NCBI GenBank assembly: GCA_002077065.1
Contig: NAJO01000006.1
Location: 682,001 to 746,000 of the forward strand
From: Cryoendolithus antarcticus
Taxonomy: Eukaryota; Ascomycota; Dothideomycetes; Cladosporiales; Cladosporiaceae
DNA length: 64,000 bases
Direction: 5' to 3'
Position 1 is the first letter of the stretch; each line of letters starts with the position of its first letter. This document shows positions 30,840 to 40,997 of this stretch, one piece after another. The translations under genes and the position numbers were made by a program. Under the pieces are notes generated by a model. That model worked only from the letters and a program-made list of their open reading frames with translations. It was not told where the DNA came from and did no database searches.

Positions 30840-33800
30840 TCAATTGAAGTTGAACGCCTCCCTACACAACGGACACGTACTGGCATTACTCGTCTTGAAC
30901 CACTTATACAAGCAGCTCGCATGGAACAAGTTCTTGCAGGTCGGGCAGCGCTTCGTGGGCAATTGCTTGTCGCCGGAGATGATAGAGTAGCAAATGGCGC
31001 ACTCGGTCTGGCCCTTGAGAGCGCCGGTAACGTTCTTGCGCCAGGCTGAGAGGCCGTCGATGACGGAACCGTTCTGAGAGACAAGTCAGCAAAGTATACC
31101 GGGAAAGGGATGTGATATTATACGTACCGAGAAGGTGATGACGCCCTGACAGCTGCGCAGCCAGCTCTGCCACTTCTCTTCTTTGACTGCTACACGGCTC
31201 ACGCCTACAACTTGCGCACTCGCAAGAGGGTACGCTTCGGGGAGCACGATTTTGATCGCCATGGTCTGCTCATCTACCACGTACGAGACACCGATCTCGC
31301 GGCTTCGCATGCCGACCTTAACGGTCATCTTTTCGTACTCCGGATCTTCCTTGACGCTCTTCTCACTCCAGTCGGCGACGGCCTGTAAACTCGTCGTTAT
31401 TATCGGCGGGCTGATGAACTTCGCTGTCCAGGTCTCGACTGCTTGCGAGGTCTGACGAGATCGGACATCGAGGTAGTAGGACTTCGTGAGGCTGGGTAAA
31501 TGCAGTAGTGACAGGTAGAAGAGATGCGTGAGTAGCCACTGCAAGTCTGTCTCCGTCTTATCTTGCAAGCCGGACTGATAGTGCGCGATATCGAAGCGTG
31601 CGACGTCCACGGGCTTGCCTCTTGTATGCCCCAGATATTCCAGAGCCATGTCTAGCAGTCCCGGAAGGTAGGCGCCGTCCTTTACCTGCTCGATGTAGTC
31701 ACTCTTGACCTTGTAGCTTGAGCCATCGAAATGATCGAAGAGGAGACGCCAGCTGATCAGGTAGCTTTGCAGCTCTTGGGGTAGATCGTTGTCATCGCTG
31801 TCTTCCATGAGGTCGAGTGATGGGACCTCGAGGATCAATGACAGCAACTCATCCGGTAGACTCGCTTTCTTGCTCTCGATAGCCGCGTCGATAGAAATCT
31901 GTTCCTGCGCAATAGGTATGCTTGCGTGCAGGAGCTCGAAAGCTGCGCCCTGTACAGCTCGCGAAGTTGACCCGAGCAAGGCATACAGATCGTGGACATC
32001 GTCCATCGTCTTCGACTTGCATTTGGACACTTGGCGTGCAAGAAGCTCGTTCATCAATCGCCGAGGCTGATGCAACTGATCGGAGACTTGACTGCTTGAC
32101 ACCAGAAGAGCAAGGAGGCCGGAGAAGATCTTGCCATCATAGGCTTTGAGTGCATCGCAGAGATCCTCATTCGCTTCATCTTCAGCCACGAGGCTGCGCA
32201 AGGTGCCCAGCAGCTTTAGACCCGCATGCAATGTCGGAATGGCAGACTCTGTAATCCCATCTGCGGGTACAGTGGCCCAGGTTGCCACGAGTGCTTCGCA
32301 AAGCTGCGTCCAGTGATCGCCATACATGTCTTTCATGGCTGGTAATAAGCTGGAGAGCAGCTTTGCCGTCTCGGTAGTGATCACGCTCGATTCAGAGCTT
32401 TGCAGCCATGATACCACGTGCTTAACGAGGAAAATCAGACGCTGCTTTGCAATGCACTCGGCCATGTCCTCCTGCGTGCGAAGTACTGCATTCAGGGTGA
32501 GCAGGCTACGGAAGACCGTCGGCTGAGCGGTCACTGTGTCTCGGCCTGTGAGATCGGCCACGATTTCGTTGCAAAGTCGGTTCATGTACTGGCTTCCGGC
32601 TAACGGCTGCGCGAAGCCATGTACGCGAGACAACAGAGTGAAGACATCCTCGCTCTTGCGCACACGCCGGATAGCCTCTTCGCCTTGCTTCGCAATCTCT
32701 GTATCACTGCCAGAGAGTTCCAAGAGGTCCGCAAGGAGTTTAGCATGTGCAAGTGAAGTATAGTAGGTCTCTGGTGAGCTGATATTACCAGCACTGTCAG
32801 AGTCAGCAGTCATGATGTTTTGTAGAAGCCAGACTCTGTTTGAAGGAGTCGTGTATATCGATTGCGCTACTGCGTATGCGTTGACAACAAGGTCAAGTGC
32901 CTCACGGTCGTTCTCGGGACCGGAGAGCCACAACGCATTCGTGCCGGGGATGCTCAAATTCTCCTCCGCTATCGTCGCTGTGATCAACAGACTCGTGATG
33001 GCACATCGTACCCATTCGTGCGCCTCGTCACCATGGCTTGTCAAGCGCGTCCTCGCATCCTCGGAGCGCAGCACATTAGTGACATACATAGCGATACGCA
33101 TCGCCTGTGACAAGCCTTCGCCATCGAGCTTAACACCTGTTGTTCGATGCGCGTCGACTATCAGGCCGATGCCGGTCCCATATGGACTGAGGAGGGCGAG
33201 TGATGGGACTGGTACATCCATGACTGTGTTCAGAGACTGTTCCCATATGTCGAGACTCGGGAGTGCCTTCATCGTGGCTTCCCAGCTCGCATCCTCCTCG
33301 AGTATTTGCTGCGTGAAGCCGAAGAGCGTTGCCATTGGTAGCGAAGATTCCGAGACGCTCTCGAGGTTCTGTTTGACAAGCGCAGATCTGTCAAGCGTCC
33401 CGTTACTTTCGCCGCTCAGCTTCAGCTTCTCGCTGAGTGTCGTAGCTAGCTCCGCAATCTGATCGTCCTGCGCTTGCTCCAGACGGACAGCGCCAGAGAT
33501 GAGAGTACTACCTCTGGTGGACGAATCAGTCAAGTAATCCGCCATGGCACCCGGTGATCGTGACGCTAAGAAAGTGAGAGACTTGAGCGAGTCCGTAGAC
33601 CCATTCTCTTGAGCCAGACAAGCGCTCAGATTGTCCAGTACATTGCTAGTCGTAGCCGGGGAGACGACATCAAACGGTAAAAGCTCTGCCAGCAGTGTGG
33701 GACATGGCACAACGCCCGCGTCGTCAGCAGATGCTAACGAAACAATGAGTGCCTGTAGCTGTGTAGACTTCAGGGCGATAGACACGACATTGCTCGGAGT

Positions 33801-35720
33801 ATGTCGTGTGAAAAGTGCACGCAGTACCTTCTCCTTGTCCGTTGCGCTGGTACTTGGGCTGCTGAGAGTATCGGTGATCCTTTCAAATGCAGCCGCGAAT
33901 GAGGCAGTATCGCTGATTGCGTACAGACATCTGATGAGCTGCAGATGCGATGGTGAGTGCATCAACTCGGGCAGATCGTTGGTTGCAAAGGCTTCCAATG
34001 TTTCACGGGCCCTTGGATCACTCTTCAGACGGTCGCCTGAGTCTCGTAGAAGTGCATCTACAACGGCTGCAGCACCGTAGGGTTTACCCTGTCGCGCTGA
34101 CAAAAGGCGCAAGCTCTCTGCCATTATTCTGACCTCTTGTGACGTGACCGTGACCATGAAACTATCAGGAAGTCCAACTTTTTCTGCTCCTAGATCTCGC
34201 GTAAGCGCAGCCCATCTTTCGCCTGCGGCTGAGGTCTCTCGTTGTGACTTCTCGAAATCTCGTGACTGCTCAGGTTGCGATAGTTTGATCTGTAGAATGA
34301 GCTGGTCTGCTAGGCTTGACAACTCACGCTCCAGCACTACTGGTACCTGTCGTATTTTGACAAATCCTGCGACAATACTTGACGATTTGGCACCCGAGAT
34401 GGCCCAATCAGCGGTCTCCTGGATAGGAGAAAGGTAATGACGGACGATCGGCAGTACGCGCTTTTCGATCAAGCTGATCTGCGCGTCTTCCGGGAGAGAA
34501 GCTAATAATGTTGATGTCACTCCAGCATATGTCTGCCAAGAATGAGCTGCATTGAACTTCTCTTCCCTCTTTGTAGCTCCTTCCCGAACGGCCAGCAAGA
34601 AGTCCGCAATATCATCGAATGAGGTGGAAAGCACTTCAGCAGGTAGCATGCGAATGAGAGTGCCCACCGCTGGCCAGAACTCTGCCACGCCAGATTGTGA
34701 GCCATTCTTGAGGCAGGTCCGCAGCCGTGAGATCGCAGGTTTCTTCCCACTGTAATGCTCTGTCCAGATGATAGGGTATGCAAGTGTGAGCGCTTCGACT
34801 GTTCGCATGAAGTCTACGGATGTGCCAAACTGATCGGAAGGCAAGCCTTTGTATAGATACCCAGTGCTTACATCTTTGAGCTGTCGCTCGATAGCCTTGG
34901 GCTGACTTCGCAAGTATTGCCGCACGAGTCTATGCATGTGTCTCCGAACACTGCTGTCAGCATGGGTAGCATATGCCCACACATTTGACTGCAGCAAGTT
35001 ATCATAAGCCGAAGCGCAGTGAGCAACGTCTGCGGGAGGCAAGCTTTCTAGAAGAACAGCCACAAGAGCGAGGCTGGTAGCAACTACACGGGCATACGTG
35101 GCTTCAGCATCGTCTTTGCTCACGGCACGCTCATCACTCAGGGTCTTGACAGACTCATGCAACACCGCCTGATTGGAATAGTCCAAGATTGACTGCTGGA
35201 ATGTTCTTCTCACCGCTTGCGCCTTCTCCGCTGTAGGGAACACGAGAGCAAAGGCTTCCTGCGCCGCCTTTGCCGCTGCTCGGTCACTGTCATACGTGCC
35301 TGCCAGCCATGGGCCTGCAATGCTGGACAGATGCTTTGCTACTCGCTTTCCGCTGCGCGCACATATTCGTCCATTGAGGGTGTGCGCAAGCTGCCTCACC
35401 CGCCGAGACGAGTCTATCGACAGACGAGGATACAGCTGTGCCCAGACTTCGAGCAGACTGTCATCTGGGTCGGACTCGGATGAGTCTACATGCACTTGAA
35501 GATCCTCTAGCGCCTTGCCTTTTGTAGTAGCATCTCTTTTGCCCAAGTTCTTGAGTGTGACTACCACATTTGCATCCGATATCCCACTGTAGTCCAACGG
35601 CTCCTGGATGTAGGACAAGGTCGAAGGTCGGGCTGAGGAGCCGAAAGCTGTAGATCCAAATCCACCAAGCCCGTTCCCAAGTCGAGCGCTGCTGGCTTGC
35701 GATTTGAACTTCTTACTCAT
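30840..35720 (-). CDS. LTN1: Listerin, E3 ubiquitin ligase of ribosome quality control, two exons
   Basis: Cytosolic RING ligase that ubiquitinates stalled nascent chains on 60S subunits (Rkr1/Ltn1). Proposed CDS is complement(join(30840..31073,31128..35720)), 1608 aa. The 54-bp intron (GTACGT ... TCTCAG) is phase 0. The first exon is a long HEAT-like helical array ending in an RWD-like region with GVSRVAVKEEKWQSWLRSCQ. The second exon (78 codons) supplies the C4HC3 RING: ECAIC, RCPTCKNLFHASC and TCPLC, ending EAFNFN. Without this exon the long ORF would lack its catalytic domain. Start 35720 (MSKKFKSQASSARLG) is preferred over ATG 35792 because listerins typically begin MSKKFKSQAS. The N-terminal part GLGGFGSTAFGSSA is usual for the family. 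Confidence 0.96.
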
Positions 35721-36238
35721 CGTAGCGTTGTCGCCTGGTGGAGGCCAGGGAATGTCGCGGCGCGAACGGTGGGGAAAAGTCTCGCGATCCAATTTCGCCG
35801 TTCAGATGCCTGCCATAGAGAAGAGGTCCAAAGCTGTGTCTACCTGCATGTAAGAATCATGCATTTCTCGATCTTGCGTCGCCGAATGAGACAACAGTGA
35901 CGTGACGTAGCCGAGATCGATGCAGTCTCAGATTAGCGAGAGTCTTACCTCGTTCAGTGGTGGAGTGGTCCACCTGAATTGTGAGATAGCTCGCTAAAGC
36001 ACGTGAAGTCGTGACTCGACCGCGCGTGGCAACATTTATTGGCTCATTGAAACGACTTTAGACTTGACTATGCCACTGACGAGCCCGCCCACACCGGCTG
36101 CGCTCAATTCGGTCACCCTCTCTGAGTGATGCCGGAGGACTTCACCTGGACCGACAGTGTATCGTCTTGGTTCCACTGATGAAGACTTCATCGACAAATG
36201 CCCTTCAAAGGTGACCGGAATCCAAACGGTAGGGCAAG
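35721..36238. promoter_or_regulatory. Divergent promoter region LTN1/RAD3
   Basis: 518 bp between divergent start codons. No specific site assigned. Confidence 0.5.
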
Positions 36239-38641
36239 ATGAAGTTCTTCATCGAGGACCTTCCGGTTCTCTTCCCTTACCCTCGAATCTATCCTGAGCA
36301 ATATGCCTACATGTGCGACCTTAAGCGCACCCTCGATGCGGGAGGTCACTGCGTTCTGGAGATGCCTTCAGGAACCGGCAAAACCGTATCTCTCTTGTCG
36401 CTCATCGTGGCGTATCAGCAATTCTATCCAGAGCACCGGAAGCTCATCTACTGCTCGCGCACCATGTCCGAGATCGAGAAGGCACTTGCTGAGCTGAAAG
36501 CACTGATGAAGTATCGGGCAGATCAGCTGGGTGAGGTCGAGGACTTTCGTGGACTGGGCTTGACAAGTCGGAAGAACCTTTGTCTGCATCCGTCGGTCAA
36601 ACGAGAGAAGAGCGGATCAGTCGTCGATGCAAGATGTCGAAGTTTGACCGCCGGCTTCGTCAAGGAGAAGAAGGAGCGTGGCGAAGATGTCGATCTGTGT
36701 GTCTACCATGACAACCTAGACCTACTCGAACCTCACAATCTCATACCCCCCGGTGTATGGACACTGGACGGCATGCTTAGGTATGGCGAGCAGAACAAGC
36801 AGTGTCCGTACTTTACAGCCAGACGGATGATGTCGTTTTGCAATGTCATCATCTACTCATATCATTACCTGCTGGACCCCAAGATTGCCGAGCGCGTATC
36901 GAAGGAGCTGTCAAAAGACTGCATAGTAGTATTCGACGAAGCCCACAATATCGACAACGTTTGCATTGAATCGCTCAGCATCGACCTCACAGAAGACTCA
37001 CTTCGTAAAGCAGCGCGAGGAGCCTCGAATCTAGAGCGCAAGATCTCCGAGATGAAGGACACTGATGCCGAGAAGCTACAGAACGAGTACTCGAAGCTAG
37101 TGGAGGGCTTGCGAGAAGCTGACGAGGCGCGAGACGAGGGTGCCTTCATGTCGAACCCAGCATTACCCGACGACTTGCTGAAAGAGGCCGTTCCTGGCAA
37201 CATTCGACGGGCGGAGCACTTTACCGCTTTTCTGAAGCGCTTCATTGAGTATCTAAAGACCAGAATGAAAGTTCTGCACGTCATCTCTGAGACGCCGCCT
37301 TCATTTCTACAGCATCTGAAGGAGCTCACATTCATCGAGAAGAAACCGCTGCGATTCTGCGCTGAGCGTTTGACTTCTCTCGTTCGTACTCTGGAGCTCT
37401 CGAATATCGAAGACTATCAGCCTCTGCAAGAAGTTGCAAGCTTTGCTACACTCGTTGCCACCTACGATACTGGCTTCTTGCTCATCCTCGAGCCATATGA
37501 ATCGGAGACTGCCACGGTGCCCAACCCCATCCTTCACTTCACCTGCCTCGATGCTGCGATCGCTATCAAGCCAGTCTTCGATCGCTTCAGCTCTGTCATC
37601 ATCACGTCCGGAACGATCTCACCTCTAGAGATGTATCCGAAGATGCTGGGCTTCACCTGCGTTGTGCAAGAGTCATATGCTATGACCTTGGCAAGGCGAT
37701 CGTTTCTACCGATGATCGTCACCCGCGGGTCGGATCAGGGCTCAATCTCGTCTGGCTTCCAGACACGTAATGACCCATCGAACGTCCGCAATTATGGCAA
37801 CCTGCTCATCGAGTTTTCAAAGCTGACGCCTGATGGTATGGTCGTGTTCTTCCCGTCGTATTTGTATATGGAGAGCATCATATCGATGTGGCAAGGTATG
37901 GGCATCCTAGATCAAGTCTGGAAGAGTAAGCTCATCCTGGTTGAGACGCCTGACAGCCAAGAGACATCTTTGGCATTGGAGACCTACCGCACAGCCTGCA
38001 GCAATGGGCGAGGAGCTGTACTGCTCTGTGTCGCTCGCGGCAAGGTAAGTGAGGGTATCGATTTTGACCACCACTACGGCCGTACGGTGCTGTGCATTGG
38101 CGTCCCTTTCCAGTACACCGAATCTCGCATCCTGAAAGCCAGGCTTGAGTTTCTTCGCGAGACGTACCGGATTCGGGAGAACGACTTTCTGTCCTTCGAT
38201 GCAATGCGACATTGCGCGCAGTGCTTAGGCCGCGTCTTGCGTGGAAAGGACGACTACGGAATTATGGTGATGGCAGACAAGCGCTTCGCAAAGAAACGAC
38301 AACAGCTGCCTAAGTGGATTGGCAGTGCACTCAGCGAAGCAGACGCCAACATGAGCGTGGATCAGAGTGTAGCAGCAGCGAAGCGTTTCTTGAAGGGCAT
38401 GAGCAAACCATTCCCGATGCACCTACAGGAGGGTGTGAGTACATGGAGCTTTGATGACTTGATGCGGCACCAGGCCAAGGTCAACGCTGAGCATGAGAAG
38501 GCCGGGCGAATCATCGATGGAGGGATTGGTGGGTCGAATGGACATGTACACGGGGACGAGATCATGGCTGAAGCTGAGGCTGAGGCGGATGCTGCCGCGA
38601 TGGAGATGCCGGACTTTGACGATGATATGAATGACTTTTAG
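36239..38641 (+). CDS. RAD3: TFIIH Fe-S DEAH-box helicase Rad3/XPD
   Basis: Essential 5'-3' helicase of TFIIH in nucleotide excision repair and transcription. Single exon, 800 aa; yeast Rad3 is 778. The N-terminus MKFFIEDLPVLFPYPRIYPE is nearly invariant in the family. Walker A is EMPSGTGKT (41-49). The four Fe-S cysteines are at about 115, 133, 154 and 189 (KNLCLHP, ARCRSL, LCVYH, KQCPYF). The DEAH box is at 233-236 in VVFDEAHNIDNVC. Helicase motifs V and VI are GKVSEGIDFDHHYGR and QCLGRVLRGKDDYGIM. The C-terminus ends in an Ala/Glu/Asp-rich tail (AEAEAEADAAAMEMPDFDDD). All key residues are present. Confidence 0.97.
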   Translation: MKFFIEDLPVLFPYPRIYPEQYAYMCDLKRTLDAGGHCVLEMPSGTGKTVSLLSLIVAYQQFYPEHRKLIYCSRTMSEIEKALAELKALMKYRADQLGEVEDFRGLGLTSRKNLCLHPSVKREKSGSVVDARCRSLTAGFVKEKKERGEDVDLCVYHDNLDLLEPHNLIPPGVWTLDGMLRYGEQNKQCPYFTARRMMSFCNVIIYSYHYLLDPKIAERVSKELSKDCIVVFDEAHNIDNVCIESLSIDLTEDSLRKAARGASNLERKISEMKDTDAEKLQNEYSKLVEGLREADEARDEGAFMSNPALPDDLLKEAVPGNIRRAEHFTAFLKRFIEYLKTRMKVLHVISETPPSFLQHLKELTFIEKKPLRFCAERLTSLVRTLELSNIEDYQPLQEVASFATLVATYDTGFLLILEPYESETATVPNPILHFTCLDAAIAIKPVFDRFSSVIITSGTISPLEMYPKMLGFTCVVQESYAMTLARRSFLPMIVTRGSDQGSISSGFQTRNDPSNVRNYGNLLIEFSKLTPDGMVVFFPSYLYMESIISMWQGMGILDQVWKSKLILVETPDSQETSLALETYRTACSNGRGAVLLCVARGKVSEGIDFDHHYGRTVLCIGVPFQYTESRILKARLEFLRETYRIRENDFLSFDAMRHCAQCLGRVLRGKDDYGIMVMADKRFAKKRQQLPKWIGSALSEADANMSVDQSVAAAKRFLKGMSKPFPMHLQEGVSTWSFDDLMRHQAKVNAEHEKAGRIIDGGIGGSNGHVHGDEIMAEAEAEADAAAMEMPDFDDDMNDF

Positions 38642-39334
38642 ACGGTTGCCGTAGTTTGTGCAAGCATTGGCAGCACAATCCAAAAAGTATTGCACCACCA
38701 TGAAGGGCAGAGACCAACTTCGACTACGGCCGACCATGTGATTGGTTGTCATTTGCTTCGTGGCTGTACACATTAAATTGTTTCGCGTGTTGAGTGCCGT
38801 CTATGTCTATATCTACCTTTTACCATGGTGTGAATCTATCACGAGTGTGTGAAAGCAGGTGTCCATCGCATAAGTTTGATTACACATGTGATGCAGCAGT
38901 CGTACTGCTGCACGCTCGCTGGTTATCATAAGCCGGCCGCAATCGTAAGGCACCAGGACCAGGCTTCAGGCTCCAATTTCGACAGCCATGACGGCGACAA
39001 AGACTACCAGATCGTAGCACCTGTGGACGAGCCGCCATCGTTTGCGACTTGGACGAGGTGTAGGTCTGTTTGCCTACATGTACGGAGTAGTTGTCGCCAT
39101 CTCAAATGCTGGGAGCGCAAATACGCAGCGGACCGCCAATCCCCGGTCACAGCGGCTTGACAGCCTCCGTCTAATATACATCATGCAAACACAGGTCTCG
39201 AACCGTCGAACGCGTCCGGGACGCTCCAGTACAGGGCAGAACCGTTTCATCTGCCGTCCTCAGCGATAGGTATGTAGTGCCGCCATTTCAATCTCTCTCC
39301 TTCGTCTTTTTCCGTCCTGTCAGCGGAGGTCATC
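38642..39334. other. Intergenic
   Basis: RAD3 3' flank and GH131 promoter, 693 bp. A plus-strand 103-codon ORF has no domain. A B-box-like 11-mer at 39194-39204 was checked and does not form a tRNA T-arm. Confidence 0.5.
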
Positions 39335-40318
39335 ATGCGTTGTAACGCCATTCTCGCCCTTGCGGGCGTTGCATCTGCTGGCACAGTACTCTGGGATGGA
39401 CGTGCAAATCAGTACGCCGATAGCTCGTTCCTAGATTCGTGGAGCTTCAGCAATCAGGTTGGCCCATACCAGTGGTACATACATGGCTCCGGCGCAACAA
39501 AGAACTACGTCAACTTGGGAACGTCATACAAGAACACAGCAGACACCGGCTCGAACCAAGGTATACGCATCACCAATGACAAGACCTCCATCTGGAATGG
39601 GCAATCGATGCAACGCACCGAGCTCATCCCACAGACCAGCGCGGCAATAAACAAGGGCAAGGTTTACTACCATTTCTCCATCCGCGGCTCATCGACAGAC
39701 CCCACTCAAGAGCATCAGATTGCGTTCTTTGAATCTCATTTCACCGAGCTCAAGTACGGCCTCATCTCTGGCGCTAGCGGGACCTCAGACAACCGCCTGC
39801 AATGGTACGTTGGAGGACAATCGAAGTGGGCAACGACACTGGACTCATCCACTTGGCACAATGTCGCGTACGGGATAGATTTCTCGGCGAACACTGTCGA
39901 GTTCTACCATTCGACTGGCTCCGATGCCCTCACTTTGATCGCCGGTCCAGTGTCTGCGAGTACATCCTCTAACGGCGCTGACTGGCATCTCGGCGTTCTA
40001 CGCCTCACTACCCAAGGTGTCAGTGAGACCTGGGACTTCTCTGGCGTATACGTCGAAAGCGGCTCACTTACGACCTCCATCGTCAGTCCCGGCGGCGCTG
40101 CTGGCTCTTCGTCGTCGTCTACTGCAGCAGCTTCAACGACGCCCACGACCACGACCACAAAGCCCACGACCAGCTCTACAACCACCAGCACGACTTTGGT
40201 CACTACATCAAGCAAGCCGGTCACTACAAGTCCTACGACTACAACGCGCCTCACAACTACTACAACGAGTAGTGCTGCGCCAAATAGCTCCTGTAAGGTG
40301 GTGTATGTGTATGTGTAG
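39335..40318 (+). CDS. Secreted glycoside hydrolase family 131 protein (broad beta-glucanase)
   Basis: Predicted secreted enzyme acting on beta-1,3/1,6 and beta-1,4 glucans; GH131 is a fungal and oomycete family. The ORF has 327 codons. A short signal peptide (about 1-15, CNAILALAGVASA) is followed directly by GTVLWDG. Family stretches are SNQVGPYQWYIHGSG, QSMQRTELIPQTSAAI, EHQIAFFESHFTELKYG and ADWHLGVLRL. The conserved Glu of RTEL, the Glu of FFESHF and the His of DWHLG are candidate catalytic residues. From about residue 252 the protein is a Ser/Thr-rich tail, probably O-glycosylated, ending SSCKVVYVYV. The last Cys codon overlaps TCCTGTAAGG, a donor-like sequence, so a further exon cannot be excluded. 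No CBM1 is seen. Adjacent to another secreted-protein gene on the same strand. Confidence 0.85.
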   Translation: MRCNAILALAGVASAGTVLWDGRANQYADSSFLDSWSFSNQVGPYQWYIHGSGATKNYVNLGTSYKNTADTGSNQGIRITNDKTSIWNGQSMQRTELIPQTSAAINKGKVYYHFSIRGSSTDPTQEHQIAFFESHFTELKYGLISGASGTSDNRLQWYVGGQSKWATTLDSSTWHNVAYGIDFSANTVEFYHSTGSDALTLIAGPVSASTSSNGADWHLGVLRLTTQGVSETWDFSGVYVESGSLTTSIVSPGGAAGSSSSSTAAASTTPTTTTTKPTTSSTTTSTTLVTTSSKPVTTSPTTTTRLTTTTTSSAAPNSSCKVVYVYV

Positions 40319-40997
40319 TGATGCATCATGCCCTCGTCTGAGTGGAATCACGATCAGCCTTACTGGCGCGCGAGTTCTGGCCGAGTTGGAAGGATGCGGC
40401 CAATCTTTGCTGGTCGGGTACTGATAAGAAGGGGAACCAGGCAATGAGTCAATTGGCTCTCGCGCGCACCGCAAGTCGTACCTCATATGAAAGATCAGCG
40501 CATCGATCAGTCTTGCTTCTAGCCAGTTAAAGCCATTTCCAGACCTAGGAGACGCGAGCCTTCAATGGAGGTACTATCAGTTTGCTCAGTATCATTCTAA
40601 GCTTCTCTTTGCACTGCTTTCTGCCTTTACGCATGGTGTATGTCCTTCACTTATGCATCTCCCGCTGCTTCAATACATGCCGGATTACAGTGATATGCGG
40701 TTCGTGCACTCTTGTGCAGTGAAGTCACCTTCACTGCCTCAGCTGTGTGGGTAGCTCCGGTCATTCCTTCCTTCACTTCCTTTCGCTAGGCAGCGCAGGT
40801 ACTGCCGAATTCTCCCCCTCGCTCGACTGGTTAAGAGTTACTGACCTTGGTCCACTGCTGTCAACACTCAACCACCGATAACTCCTTCTCCCCGGTATAC
40901 GACCGTTTCAACCTCATCAAATCGATTCACCATACCCTTGTCACATACTTCTACCTACTCACCACTCCTTCTTCATTACTCTCGCGCATCCCACACG
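40319..40997. other. Intergenic
   Basis: 679 bp between two secreted-protein genes on the plus strand. The last 150 bp are CT/CA-rich leader-like sequence before ATG 40998. Continuation of the GH131 gene into 40342-40530 is possible but not supported by a recognisable domain. Confidence 0.45.

Noticed and set aside
32812..33462. 216-codon plus-strand ORF
   Set aside because: Antisense of LTN1 without any domain.
39194..39204. tRNA B-box-like GGTTCGAGACC on the minus strand
   Set aside because: The flanking bases do not form a 5-bp T-stem, and no acceptor stem or anticodon arm was found.
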